From assembly GCF_047675955.1 (NCBI RefSeq), contig NC_132918.1:92619106-92683105 (forward strand): DNA of 64,000 nucleotides, read 5' to 3'. Source of the DNA: Chlorocebus sabaeus (taxonomy: Eukaryota; Chordata; Mammalia; Primates; Cercopithecidae). Shown here one piece after another: positions 1 to 12,600 of the stretch (the stretch's first letter is position 1; each line of letters begins with the position of its first letter). Made by a program: the position numbers and the translations under genes. The notes under the pieces are model-generated. The model ran no database searches, was not told the DNA's origin, and saw nothing but the letters and a program-made list of their open reading frames with translations.

Positions 1-548
1 ACAGTTTCCATCCAGCTGATGCTGCTTTAAGTTTTTGCTTACAAGTATTTCACGTGATCTGTGACCTGCCAGTTTCATCATCACTGATATACACAAGTTC
101 ATATAAAACTAAAATATCTTTATTTTTTTCTAACTTGCTGCTTATCCTCCCCACCTAAGCAGCTTGTATCAGAACCCAGCAGATAGTCTGGGCTGATGGA
201 TAAGCAGGATTTTAAGAAGTAGGAGGATATTAAAAGGAATCATTCTGTCAAGAGCTGGTTTTGGTTAGACATAGTATTCTTATATTTCGTCTCTGGGCCT
301 AGGTTTTGCTTCCACCGCTAAGCACCTCTTTTTCTCCAGATGAAGAGCTGGGGGCACGTCCTTTTCTATGTTAACCGTCTCCCTGCACCGTGGACTGTGT
401 CAGCAAATTCTAATAATAACAAAAGTCCACGCTTCTCAAATCTGCAGTTCCTTGGTATACTGAGATGCGTTTGATAATGAATGAGAAATTCTTTTGTGTT
501 CCTCAGTGTTAGGCCAGCTATGGCGAGATACTGATTATGGTTCTTTAC

Positions 549-650
549 CTTTATGACGCTCTTTAATTCCAAGAGATCCTGTTCTATCTTATTCTTGCTC
601 CTCTCCTTTTCTATACGATCTTCAATGATGACCTGTTCACACTCTCTTAT
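549..650 (-). CDS. IQCG: IQCG coding exon 10
   Basis: 34 codons, from IRECEQVIIEDRIEKERS to LLELKSVIK, bounded by acceptor TTTGCAG and donor AAG|GTAAAG. Phase 0 on both sides. It is the last piece of the central coiled coil before the IQ motif, which is encoded outside the window. The fourth residue is Cys (TGT) where I recall Tyr in human. Confidence 0.95.
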
Positions 651-3600
651 CTGCAAAGATAGACATTCATCATTTATTACAGTAACTCTCTCGACTAAGC
701 TGTAGCCCAGCCAGCCCTGCACTTTTAATATAAAATTTCAAAATAAAACATGCTCCATCTAAAGAGAAACCAAAGAAAAAAAGTAATAGATTCCTAGATT
801 GTAAATATTCACATACTAACTTTATAATTGTTCCCAAAACTTTTTCAGTTTTAATAATTCAAATTTAAGTTCTGTCTTTCATAAAAAATGAAATACGAAT
901 TAATGTGTGATCAATGACCTCAATGTGGATTTTTTTTAAACTTTGGGAGAATGTAGAGATACAGTAGCTGTCTGTTTGTTTTGAGACAGAGTCTCACTCT
1001 GTCACCCAGGCTGGAGCGCAGTGACGCAATCTTGACTCACTGCAACCTCCGCCTCCCGGTTTAAGTGATTCTCCTGCCTCAGCCTCGTGAGTAGCTGGAA
1101 TTAACAGCCGCGTGCCACCATGCATGGCTAATTTTTGTATTTTTAGTAGAGATGGGGTTTTGTCATGTTACCCAGGCTTGTCTCAAACTCCTGATCTCAA
1201 GTGATCTGCTTGCCTCGGCCTCCCAAAGTGCTGGGATTACAGGTGTGAACCACCATGCCCAGCAGTAGCTGACTTTTGAAAGAAATTCAGGAAGTTCTGC
1301 ACTTACTCCATAATGAAACCATAATCACAAACTTGTTAGAAATCATCACTGACTGTCTCCAGAGGTCATAAAGTAAGAATAATCACAGTATCTGTCGCAA
1401 GGGGCTGTGCGGGCAGCACCTGGGACAGAGTATGCACTACGCGAGTGTCACAGCACCATCTAAAAAGAATCCCCGTGGTTTATAAGCACACCTCTACTTT
1501 TGACTCAAAATAGCAATACCCAGCTACTGTAGCTTAGTTGCCACTTCCTCCTCAGTGAGCACCCTAATTCCTTCCTTACCGTCTTTGCCAGGTCTTGAAG
1601 GTGTGCTAAGTCACTGGCCTTTGTGGCTTTGAGAGCATTTAGTTCATTCTGTTTCATTTCTGTGTCCTTATCGTATTTCTCCATCCAGAACTCGAGCCTC
1701 TCCTCAAGTTTCTATTTGGAAAGAACACGAAAACATGGCATTCAGCAGACACAAAACACTATACTGTATGATTCCACTTACATAAGTTTCAAGAATAAGC
1801 AAAACTTTCCATAGTGAGAGAAGTCAGAACGGTAGTTGCTTATCTGGGTGGAGAGGTGGATTTCTGACTGGGAATGGGGTGTGAGGGAGACTTTGGGATG
1901 CTGTAAATATTCTCTCTATCTTTATCCGGGTGGTGGTTACATGAATGTGTATACATAAATGCTCATCAAACTGTACACTAAGTACTTACACATTTTACTT
2001 GTATGTTAGTCAATTTAAAAATAGAGGGCCAGGCGCGGTGGCTCACACCTGTAATCCCATCACTTTGGGAGGCCGAGGTGGGCGGATCACCTGAGGTCGG
2101 GAGTTCAAGACCAGTCTGACCAACATGGAGAAGCCCCGTCTCTACTAAAAACACAAAATTAGCCAGGCGTGGTGGCGCGTGCCTGTAATCCCAGCTATGT
2201 GGGAGGCTGAGGCAGGAGAATCACTTGAACCCAGGAGGCGGAGGTTGCGGTAATCCCAGATTGTGCCGTTGCACTCCAGCCTGGGCAATGAGAGCAAAAC
2301 TCCGTCTCAAAAAAAAAAATGGGGAGGAGGGTCATCTAGATGTCTGGATAAGGGAAGTTGCAGTGAAGAGGAAAGAAAAGGCATGTAGAAAAGTCTGAAG
2401 GATAAGGAATAGCATCAGATAGCTCTTTGATTGACAGCACTAAATCCTAGTCAGGAAGGATACAATGTCTTCAAAATTCTAAAAGAAAATGAATGTAGGG
2501 CCTGGCGCGGTGGCTCACGCCTGTAATCCCAGCACTTAGCACTTTGGGAGGCTGAGGTGGGCAGATCACAGGGTCAGGAGATTGAGACCATCCTGGCTAA
2601 TACGGTGAAACCCTGCCTCTACTAAAAATACAAAAAAAAAAAAAAAAAAAAAAACCGGGTGTGGTGGCGGCGCCTGTAGTCCCAGCTACTCGGGAGGCTG
2701 AGGCAGGAGAATCACTTGAACCCGGGAGGCAGAGCTTGCAGTGAGCCGAGATTGCACCACTGCACTCCAGCCTGGGTGACAGAGCAAGACTCCGTCAAAA
2801 AAAAAAAGAAAGAAAAGAAAATGAATGTGAATCAAAGATTCTACACATAGTCAACCCAGCATTCAAATGTAAGGGAAAGAAAGACTATACTCAATCTTTC
2901 TGAGAAAGTTATTCAAGGATGTACCACTGTAGCAAAATAAAATGAAGGAGATATATTAAGAAATGGAAGGGAACCAGTAAAACATGTATTTAAGCTATGT
3001 GATACTTTTTAATCATAAATCATAATTCAGAATTAAAATCCCAAAGTAGGCAGGATAGCACAGTTGAAAGAGCACAGCTGTGGCACTGAAAGAATGTTTA
3101 CTTAAATTCTCTAAGCCTCTGGTTCCCTCATATATAAAATACTGTACCTGGCCAATAGTACAGTATTACTATTACAGTAATAGTACGAACCTCAGAGGGT
3201 GGTTGTGATGCTGAAATAAGATAATCCTTGTAAAGTACACCTACAATGCACATATATATATATCTGCATATATATTATCACTTTATATATTTACATATAA
3301 AATGAATGATTTCAACATGGGATGAAGAGGGAGAGAAGAGGTAAGTGAAGTCTTTGCCTTAATAAAGGCAAAAGAATAACTCTAGACAGAGAAATTTTAA
3401 AAGTATAAAAATATATGTTTAAATTTTAAGAGTTGTGCTCACTTCAGTAACATATATACCAAAATTGGAACAACACAGAGATAATTAGCATGGCCCCTGC
3501 ACAGGAGTGACACACAAATTCATGAAGCATTCCATATTTGTGTACTTGCTAAAAACAAAAAATTTAAAGGTTACCCCTAAAGAACAGAACTGTGTAACTT

Positions 3601-6600
3601 TCAGACTCCCGGACGATGCATCTCAAGAGTGAGACATGGACAGGTTCCTTAGGTGGCACGTAGCATAGAATGTTTTTAAAACATGGCTATAGTCAGTCAT
3701 TGTGATTACACTGAGTGGGGTCGCCTGTGCCTATAATCCCAGCGGTTTGGAAGGCAGAGGGGGGAGGACTGCTTGAGGCCAGGAGTTTGAGGCCCCCCTG
3801 AGCAACATAGTGAGACCCCATCTCTACAAAATGTTTTTTAAAAAGCCAGATGTGGCTGCTGTGGTCCCAGCTACTCAGGGCCGAGGCAGGGTGATTACTT
3901 CAGCCCAGGATTTGAGGGTGCAGTGAGTATGATGACGCCACTGCACTCCAGCCTGGGCAATAGAATGAGACCCAGTCTCTTAAAAAAAACATTCTGATTA
4001 TGTTAGAGCAACATGTCAGTTTGATACTATCATATCTCTATGTCTTCTCTTTCTTACTCTTGTTAACACTTAAATAAAAAATAAATAAATAAAGAGGGAA
4101 CAGGCTCCAGACAGGCAAAAAGGTCTGGCTACAAGGTAATAACATCATTTGGTATTTTTTGTAATTCTATTTAAGTTATTTTATTTATTTATTTACTTTG
4201 AGATAAGGTCTGGATCTGTCACCGAGGCTGGAGTACGATGGCACAATCTTAGTTCACTACAGCCTCCACCTCCAGGGCTCAAGTCATCGTCTCATCACAG
4301 CCTCCAGAGCAGCTGGGACTACAGGTGTGCAACCCCATGTCAGGCTACTTTTTTTTGTATTTTTTGGTAGTGATGGTCTCATTATGTTGCCCGGACTGAT
4401 CTCAAACTCCCAAGCGATTCACCCACTTCAGCCTCCCAAATTGCTGGGATTACAGGGGTGAGGCACCATGTCCAGCCTATTTATACTGACATATTTATGG
4501 AAGGTGATACTGGTTTTTCCTTTTATAGTAATGATATAAAAATCTTACTTTTAAATGAATTGATTGATCTGTTTAGGTGAGTAATTAGGCAGAAAATATT
4601 GGCCAGGTGCTGTGGCTCATGCTCTAATCCCAGCCAGCACTTTGGGGGCCGAGCACATGGATTACTTGAGTCCGGGAGTCTGAGATCAGCCTTGGCAACG
4701 TGGCAAAACCCCATCGCTACAAAAAATAGGAAAATTAGCCTGGCACAGTAGCATGCACGTGTAGTTCCAGCTATTTGGGAGGCTGAGGCAAGAGGATCAC
4801 TTGAGCCCGGGATGCAGAGGTTGCAGTGAACTGAGATCACACCATTGCACTCCAGCCTGGGCGACAGAACAAGACCCTGTCTCAAAAAAAAAAAAAAGAG
4901 AGAGAGAGAAGATATTAATTACTGCCACTGGGATGCATTGTGAAAAAAAAAAAGAAAAAGTAAAAAAAAAATGGCTGGGCGCGGTGGCTCAACCTGTAAT
5001 GCCAGCAATTTGGGAGGCCGAGGCAGGTGGATCACCTGAGGTTGGGAGTTTGACCCAGCCTGACCAACATGGAGAAACCCCGTCTCTGCTAAAAATACAA
5101 AAAATTAGCCAGGTGTGGGATTGCATGCCTGTAATCCCAGCTACTCGGGAGGCTGAGGCAGGAGAAATGCTTGAACCCGGGAGGCGGAGGTTGCAGTGAG
5201 CCAAGATCAGGCCATGGCACTTCAGCCTGGGCAACAAGAGTGAAACTCCATTTCAAAAAAAAAAAAAAAATTAATAAGTAACAGGTGGTATGCAGATATT
5301 ACAAAACTATGAGAATGGCATGCAAATAACTAGAGTTTGGCAAAAAATTAACAAGAAAACTTCTGTCAATCCAAGAAAAGAAGGAAACAAAATAAAGTAG
5401 AAAAATTAATTACAAACAAATCAAAAATCACAATAAAAGTAAGCTGGGGTAAATCCTTTTGTCTTAGTCCATTCCAGCTGCTATAACAGAATGCCAGAGA
5501 CTGGGCGGCTCATAAACAAATTGATTCGTCACAGTTCTGGAGGCTGGGAAGTCCAAAACGAAGGCACTGGCAAATCCCGTGTCTGGTGAGGGCCTGCTTC
5601 CCAGACTGCATCTTTTTGCTGTGACTTCACTTGGTGGAATGGGCAAGGGATTTCTCTGGGGTCTCTTTCTAAGGGCACTAATCTTATTCATTAGAGTTTC
5701 ACCCTGTACCACCTTGGGAATTTGGATTTCAACATATGGATTTGGGGGACATAAAAATTGAGCCCACTGTACTACCCTCAAAAAGAAAAACATTTTTCCC
5801 CTTAAAAAAAAAATCCAGCTATGAACTACCTAGAGAACTACATGCCCCTGACATGGGGACTATTACAATTCAAGGTGAGATCTGGGTGGGGACACAGAAC
5901 CAAACCGTATCAGATGGTTTTTAAATAAAGATCAATAAAATGGTCAAACCTTTAACAAATTTCAGTAAGAAAAAAGGAAAGAAGACACGAAGACACATCT
6001 TGTTTAAAAAATTAATGAAAAAGGTTTCATTACTACAGAAATAAAGGACTTTAAAATTGTTAAAAAAAAAACAAAAACAAAAAAAACCTATAGAGCATAG
6101 CTTTATGCTAATAAATTTGAAATCAGTGTTTAGATGAAATGGATTATTTTCTAGGAAGACATAAGTTACAAAAAAGACTCAAAAAGAGATAAAAGATCAA
6201 TAATCTTTTTTTTACAGTTGAATAGCTCCACTTAAATATAACCAGACAAAATTCTTTATGATTGAATTTTATCAGGCTTCAAGGAACAGATAATGTTTTC
6301 ACTCAAGAAGGCATTAGCTAAAAAAATAAAATCATAATAATAATCTGGTTTATTTTATTTGTATTTTTAGGTTTCAGAGCATAAAAAGATGGAAAGCTTC
6401 CAGTTCATGCTGCCAAGCTAGCAGAACTCTGACAGCAATACCACAAAGCAACACCAAAAAATAAACCTATAGGTTAATCTCACTTGTGGAATATATAGAT
6501 ACAAAGTGGAAGTCGAGGCTGGCTGTGGTGGCATGTGCCTATAATCCCAGCTACTTGGAGACTGAGGTGGGAGGATTGCTTGAGCCCAGGAGTTCAAGAC

Positions 6601-9600
6601 CAGCCTGGGCAACACAGTGAGCTCCCCTGTCTCAAATAAAAATTTAAAAAATTTAAAACTCCATGGTGTTGATCTTATGTTTACCCAAGAATGCCACAAG
6701 ATAACACAAAATAAGGGAGAGATAAGATATAAAAAGGAAAAAAAGAAAAATGAAAATTAATAAAAAGCAGAGGCAGTACAGAGCGAGATGGCCAAATAGA
6801 AGCTTCCACTGACAGTTACCCCTGCCACCCAGGAACGCTAAGTTTGACAACTATCTATACAAAAACACACCTTCATAAGAACCAAAAATCAGGCAAGCAA
6901 TCGCAGTACCTGGTTTAACTTCGTATTGCTGAAAAGGCACTGAAGAGGGTAGGAAGGACGGTTTTGAATTGCTGACGACACCCCTCCTCCATCCCCTGGC
7001 AGCAACCACATGGCACAGGGTGGGCATCTGAGCAGCTGTGGGAGGGAGGGCACGGCGCCTGTGACTGTACATTGAACCTGGTGCTGCCGTCACGGTGGAA
7101 AGCAAAACCGGGTTGAACTCGGGTGATGCCCACCCATGGAGGGAGCATTGAGACCAGCCCCAGCCAGAGGAGAACCGCCCAGCCCAGGGGTGGGACCCGA
7201 GTCCCAGGAAGCCTCACCATCACGGGCTATACTGCTCTGGGATCCTAAATATACTTGAAAAGGGGGTCTAGGTCATGAGGACTACAACCCTGAGGCAAGT
7301 CCTGGTCTTGGTGCCTGTGGCCTTGGGGGACTTGGGACCTAGTGAGACACCAGCCAGGGTGGTTAAGGGAGTGCTTGTGTCACCCATCCCCCAACCTCAG
7401 GCAGTGCAACTCGCCTCTAAAAGAGACTTCCCCTTCTTCTGTTTGAGGAGAGGGAAGAGTACAGAGGACTGTGTCTTGCATCTTGGATACCGTCTCAGCC
7501 ACGGGACAATAGGGCAATGGGCAGAGTCATGAGGCCCCTACTCCAGGCCTAGCTCCTGGGTGGCATTTCTAGACACACCTTGGGCCAGAAGGGAATGCGC
7601 TGCCTTGTAGGGAGGACCCAGTCCTGGCAGGATTCATCATCTACTGACGAAAGAGGCCCTGGGCCCTGAACCCGCAGTGATTTGCAGGGGTACACCATGG
7701 GCCTTGGGCGAGACTGAGATGTGCTGGCTTCGAAGACATGGTAGTGGCTATGGTGAGAGACTCCTGCTTGAGAAAAACAGAGGAAAAAGTAAAAGAGGAC
7801 TCTGTCTTACACCTTAGGTGCCACCTCAACTACCGTGGGGTAGAGCACCAAGAGGCTCTTGGAGTCCCCAGTTCAGGCCTTGACGCTTTTTTTTTTTTGA
7901 AATGGAGTCTCACTCTGTTACCCAGGTTGGAGTGCAGTGGCATGATCTTGGCTCACTGCAAACTCCACCTCTGGGGTTCAAGCGATTCTCCTGCCTCAGC
8001 CTCCAAGTAGCTGGCATTACAGGCACCTGCCACCATGCCTGGCTAATGTTTGTATTTTTAGTAGAGACAGGGTTTCACCATGTTAGCCAGGTTGGTCTCA
8101 AACTTGTGACCTCAGGTGATCCACCCCCCTCAGCCTCCCAAAGTGCTGGGATTATAGGCGTGAGCCACCGCCCCCGGCCCAAGGCTTTAACTCTTGGATG
8201 GTATTTCTGGTCCTGCTCGGGGCAAGAGGGTAGCCCACTCCCCTGAAGAGTAAGTCCAGGCCTGGCAGCATTCACCACAAGCTGACTGAAGAGTCCTTGG
8301 GCCTTTAGGTGAACATCAGTAGTAGCCTGGCGGCACTCTCCATGGGCCTGTGGTAGTCATGGCCATGAGCAGAGGCTCCTCTGCATGTGGAAAGCAGATG
8401 GAAGAGTAGGAAGGACTTTGTCTTGTGGCTTGAAGGCCAGCTTAGCTGTAGGAGCTTAGAGCACAAGGTAGACTTCTAAGGTTTTTGACTCCAGCCCTTG
8501 GCTCCCAGACAGCATCTCTGGACCCGCCCAGGGCCTGGGGGGACTCGCCACTCTGAAGGGAAGGACACAAGCCTGGCTGACTTTGCCACCTGCTGATTGT
8601 AGAGTCCTAGGGCCTTGAGCAAACATAGGCAGTAGCTAGGTAGTGGTTCCAGCAGGCCTTAGGTGAGACCGGGTGCTGTGCTGGCTTCAGGTCTGACCCA
8701 GCACAGTCCCAGTGGTGGTGGTCACCAGGGGGCTTGTGTCACCCCATTCTCAGCTCCAGGCAGCTCAGCAAAGAGTGAGAGACTCTGGGAGAAAGTAAGG
8801 AAAAAGAACAAGAGTCTCTCCCTGGCAATCCAGAAAATTCTTTTGGATCTTATCTAAGACCACCAAGGTGATACCTCTACAAGTCTGCATGAACCACAGA
8901 ATTATGGGCTTGGAGTGTTCCCTAATGAGGTACGGCTTAGATCACAACACTCAAGTCCCTTCATATACCTAAAAAGCCTTCACAAGGATGAGTACAAATA
9001 AATCCAGACTGCAAGGACTACAATAAATACGTAATTCTTAAATGCCCATACACCAATGAATATCCAGAAGCATCAAGACCATCCAGGAAAACATGACCTC
9101 ACCAAACAAATGAAATAAGGCACCAGGGACTAATCCTGGAGAAACAAAGATATGTGACGTTTCAGACAGAGAATTCAAAATAGCCATTTTGAGGAAACTC
9201 AAAGAAAATCAAGATAACACAGAGAAAGAATTCAGAAATCTATCGGATAAATTTAACAGATTGAAATAATTAAAAAGAAACAGAAATTCCTGAGTTGAAA
9301 AATGCAATTGACATACTTAAGAAGGCATCAGAGTCTCAAGAGCAGAAGTGATCAAGCAGAAGAAAGAATTTGTGAGCTTGAAGATAGCCTATTTGAAAAT
9401 ACACAGGGAGGACAAAAGAAAAAATGATAAAAGAAATGGAAAGATATTCTATGTTCATGGATTGGAAGAATCAATATTGTTAAAATGTACATTACTACCC
9501 AAAGCAATCCACAGATTCAATGCACTCCTTATCAAAATACCAATGACATTCTCCACAGCAATAGAAAAACAATCCTAAAATTGATATGGAACCACAAGAG

Positions 9601-12600
9601 ACCCAGAATAGCCAAAGCTATCCTGAGTAAAAATAAACTGGAAGAATCACATTACCTGATTTCAAATTATACTATAGAGCTACAGTAACCAAAACAGCAT
9701 GGCACTGGAATAAAAACAGACACATAGACCAATGGAACAGAATAGAGAACCCGGAAGCAAATCAATAACTCTATAGTGAATTCACTTTTGACAAAGGTAC
9801 CAAGAACAAACACTGGGGAAAGGATGGTCCTTTCAATGAATGGTGCTGGGAAAACTGGATATCCATATGCAGAAGAATGAAACTAGAGAGTTATCTCTCA
9901 CCATTTACAAAAATTAAATCAAAATTGATTAAAGATTTAAATTTAAGACCTCAAATTATGAAACTACTAAAAGAAAACGCTGGGGAAACTCTTCAGGACA
10001 TTGGACTAGGCGAAGATTTCTTGAGTAATACCCCACAAGCACAGGCAACCAAAGCAAAAATGAACAAATGGATCATATCAAGTTAAAAAGCTTCTGCACA
10101 GGCCAGGTGCAGTGGCTCACGCCTGTAATCCCAGCACTATGGGAGGCTGAGGTGGGTGGATCACTTGAGGCCAGGACTTCAAGGCCAGCCTGGCCAACAT
10201 GGTGAAACTCCACCTCTACTAAAAATACAAAAATTAGCCGGGCATGGCAGCGCACTCCCGTAGTCCCAGATACTCGGGAGGCTGCGGCACGAGAATTGCT
10301 TGAACCCAGGAGGTGGAGGTTGCAGTCAGCTGAGATTGTGCCACTACACTCCAGCTTGGGCGACAGAGCAAGACTGTCAAAAAAAGAAAGAAAAAGCTTC
10401 TGCATAGCAAACAAGACAATCAACAAAGTGAAAAGACAACCCACAGAACTGGAGAAAATAATTGCAAACTACCTATATGACAAGGGTTTAATAAACAGAA
10501 TATATAAGGAGCTCAAACAAGTCTATAGGAAAAAATCTAATAATGTGAAAAATGGGCCAAAAGGACCGAGTGTAATCACTCACACCTATAATCCCAGCAC
10601 TTTGGGAGGCCTAGGCTAGAGGATGGATTGCTTGAGCTCAGGAGTTCAAGGCTAGCCTGGGCAACATAGTGAGACCTCGTCTCTCTCTCTCTATATATAT
10701 ATATGTATTTTAAAAGGGCCAAAGATCTGAATAGACATTTCTCAAAAGAAGACATACAAACATCAAACAGACACATAAAAAAGGTGCTCAACATCACTAA
10801 TCATCAGAGAAATGCAAATAAAAACTATGAGACATCATCTCACCCCGGTTAAAATGGTGTATATCTAAAAGACAATAACAAATGCTGGGAAGGATGTAGA
10901 GAAAAAGGAATCCTTGTACGGTGTGGGTTGGTGGAAACGTAAATTAGCACAACCACTCTGGAGAACAGTTTGGAGGATCTTCAAAAAACTAAAAATAGAG
11001 CTACCATATGATCCAGCAATTCCACTGCCAGGTGTATGCCCAAAAGAAAGGAAATTAGATGTTGAAGAGATGTCTGCACTCCTATGTTTATTGCAGCACT
11101 GTTCACAATAGCCAAGGTTTAGAAGCAATGTAAGTGTCTACCGACAGATGAATGGATAAAGAAAAGGTGGGGCCGGGTGCGGTGGCTCACGCCTGTAACC
11201 CCAGCACTTTGGGAGGCCAAGGCGGGTGGATCACTTGGGGTCAGAAGTTTGAGACCAGCCTGACCAACATGGAGAAACCCCGTCTCTGCTAAAATACAAA
11301 AATTAGCCAGGCGTAGTGGCGGGTGCCTGTAATCCCAGCTACTCAGGAGGCTGAGACAGGAGAATTGCTTGAACCTGGGAGGCAGAGGTTGCAGTGAGCC
11401 GAGATCGTGGGCAACAGAACAAGGCTCCCTCTCAAAAAGGAATAAATAAATAAATAAATAAATAACTTAAAAAGGTGGGACATATAAACTATGGCATACA
11501 ATTCAGCCCAGAACGAGACTGTGTCATTTGCAATATAGATGGAACTGAGGTCATTACGTTAAGTGAAATAAGCCAGGCACGGAAAGACAAACTTCACGTG
11601 TTCTTCTTTGTGATCGCTAAAAATTAAAACAATTGAACTCATGGAGATCGAGAGTGGAAGGGTGGTTACCAAAGGCTGGGAAGGTAGTGGGGGATGGGGA
11701 GGACGTGGAGATGATTAATGTGTACAAAAAAGTAGAAACAATGAATAAGACCCAGTATTTGGTAGCAAAACAGGGTGACCATAGTCAATACTTTAATTGT
11801 AAATTTAAAACAACCAAACGAGTATAATTAGATCATTTGTAACACAAAGGATAAAGGCTGACAGTGATGGATACCCCATTTCCCCTGATGTGACTCCGAC
11901 CCGTCGCACACCTGCATCAAAGTACGTCGTGCACTCCATAAGTGTATACACCTACTATGTACCCACAAAAATTAAAAATTAAAAAAGTTTAAAATACAAA
12001 AAAAATTTTTAAGTCTATAAATCAGTTTTTTAGCAGTCTATTAAAGGAATAACAGGCTGGGCACGGTGGCTCACGCCTGTAATCCCAGCACTTTGGGACG
12101 CCAAGGCAAGCGGATTAGCTGAAGTCAGGAGTTCGAGACCAGCCTGGCCAACATGGAGAAAACCCTGTCTCCACTAAAAAATTACAAAATTACCCGGCAT
12201 GGTGGCGCATGCCTGTAATCCCAGCTACTCAGGAGGCTGAGGCAGGAGAATCACTTGAACTCAGGAGGCAGAGGTTGCACCGAGCCGAGATTGTACCACT
12301 GCACTCCAGCCTGGGCGACAAGAGCAAAACTCCGTCTCAAGAAAAAAAAAGGGACAACACACGATGGTCGGGTAAGATTTATCCCAAGAATTTGAAGATG
12401 ACCCAACATCAGCAAATCTAGTAATGTATTTCACTTTAGTAACATATTAAAGAAGAGAAAACAATATCATCTCAATTAATGAAAAAAAATCCATCTCAAA
12501 ATCAAGTACTCATTTTGTTGAGAAAAACAAACTTTTAACAAGAACAAAAAGATACTTCCTGAAGTTGATAAAGCTTGTCTACCAGAAACCTACAGAGTAA

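Larger units (their letters stand above)
6765..11995 (+). mobile_element. Composite L1 with 5'UTR, internally deleted, four Alu insertions
   Basis: The 5'UTR starts near AGATGGCCAAATAGAAGC and has tandem repeats (7270-8830). The start of the ORF1 region is at about 8870-9420. At about 9425-9440 the sequence jumps to the last part of ORF2 (CTATGTTCATGGATTGGAAG), reading on to a 3'UTR and A-rich tail (TACTATGTACCCACAAAAAT). Alus at 7887, 10101, 10562 and 11170 interrupt it. The ORF2 endonuclease and most of the reverse transcriptase are missing, and the remaining frames have stops, so it cannot move. Probably an L1PB/L1MA-age element. Confidence 0.85.

Noticed and set aside
9348..10086. Possible active L1 ORF2 pieces
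   Set aside because: Only short broken frames remain; the endonuclease and most of the RT are deleted and Alus interrupt the rest.
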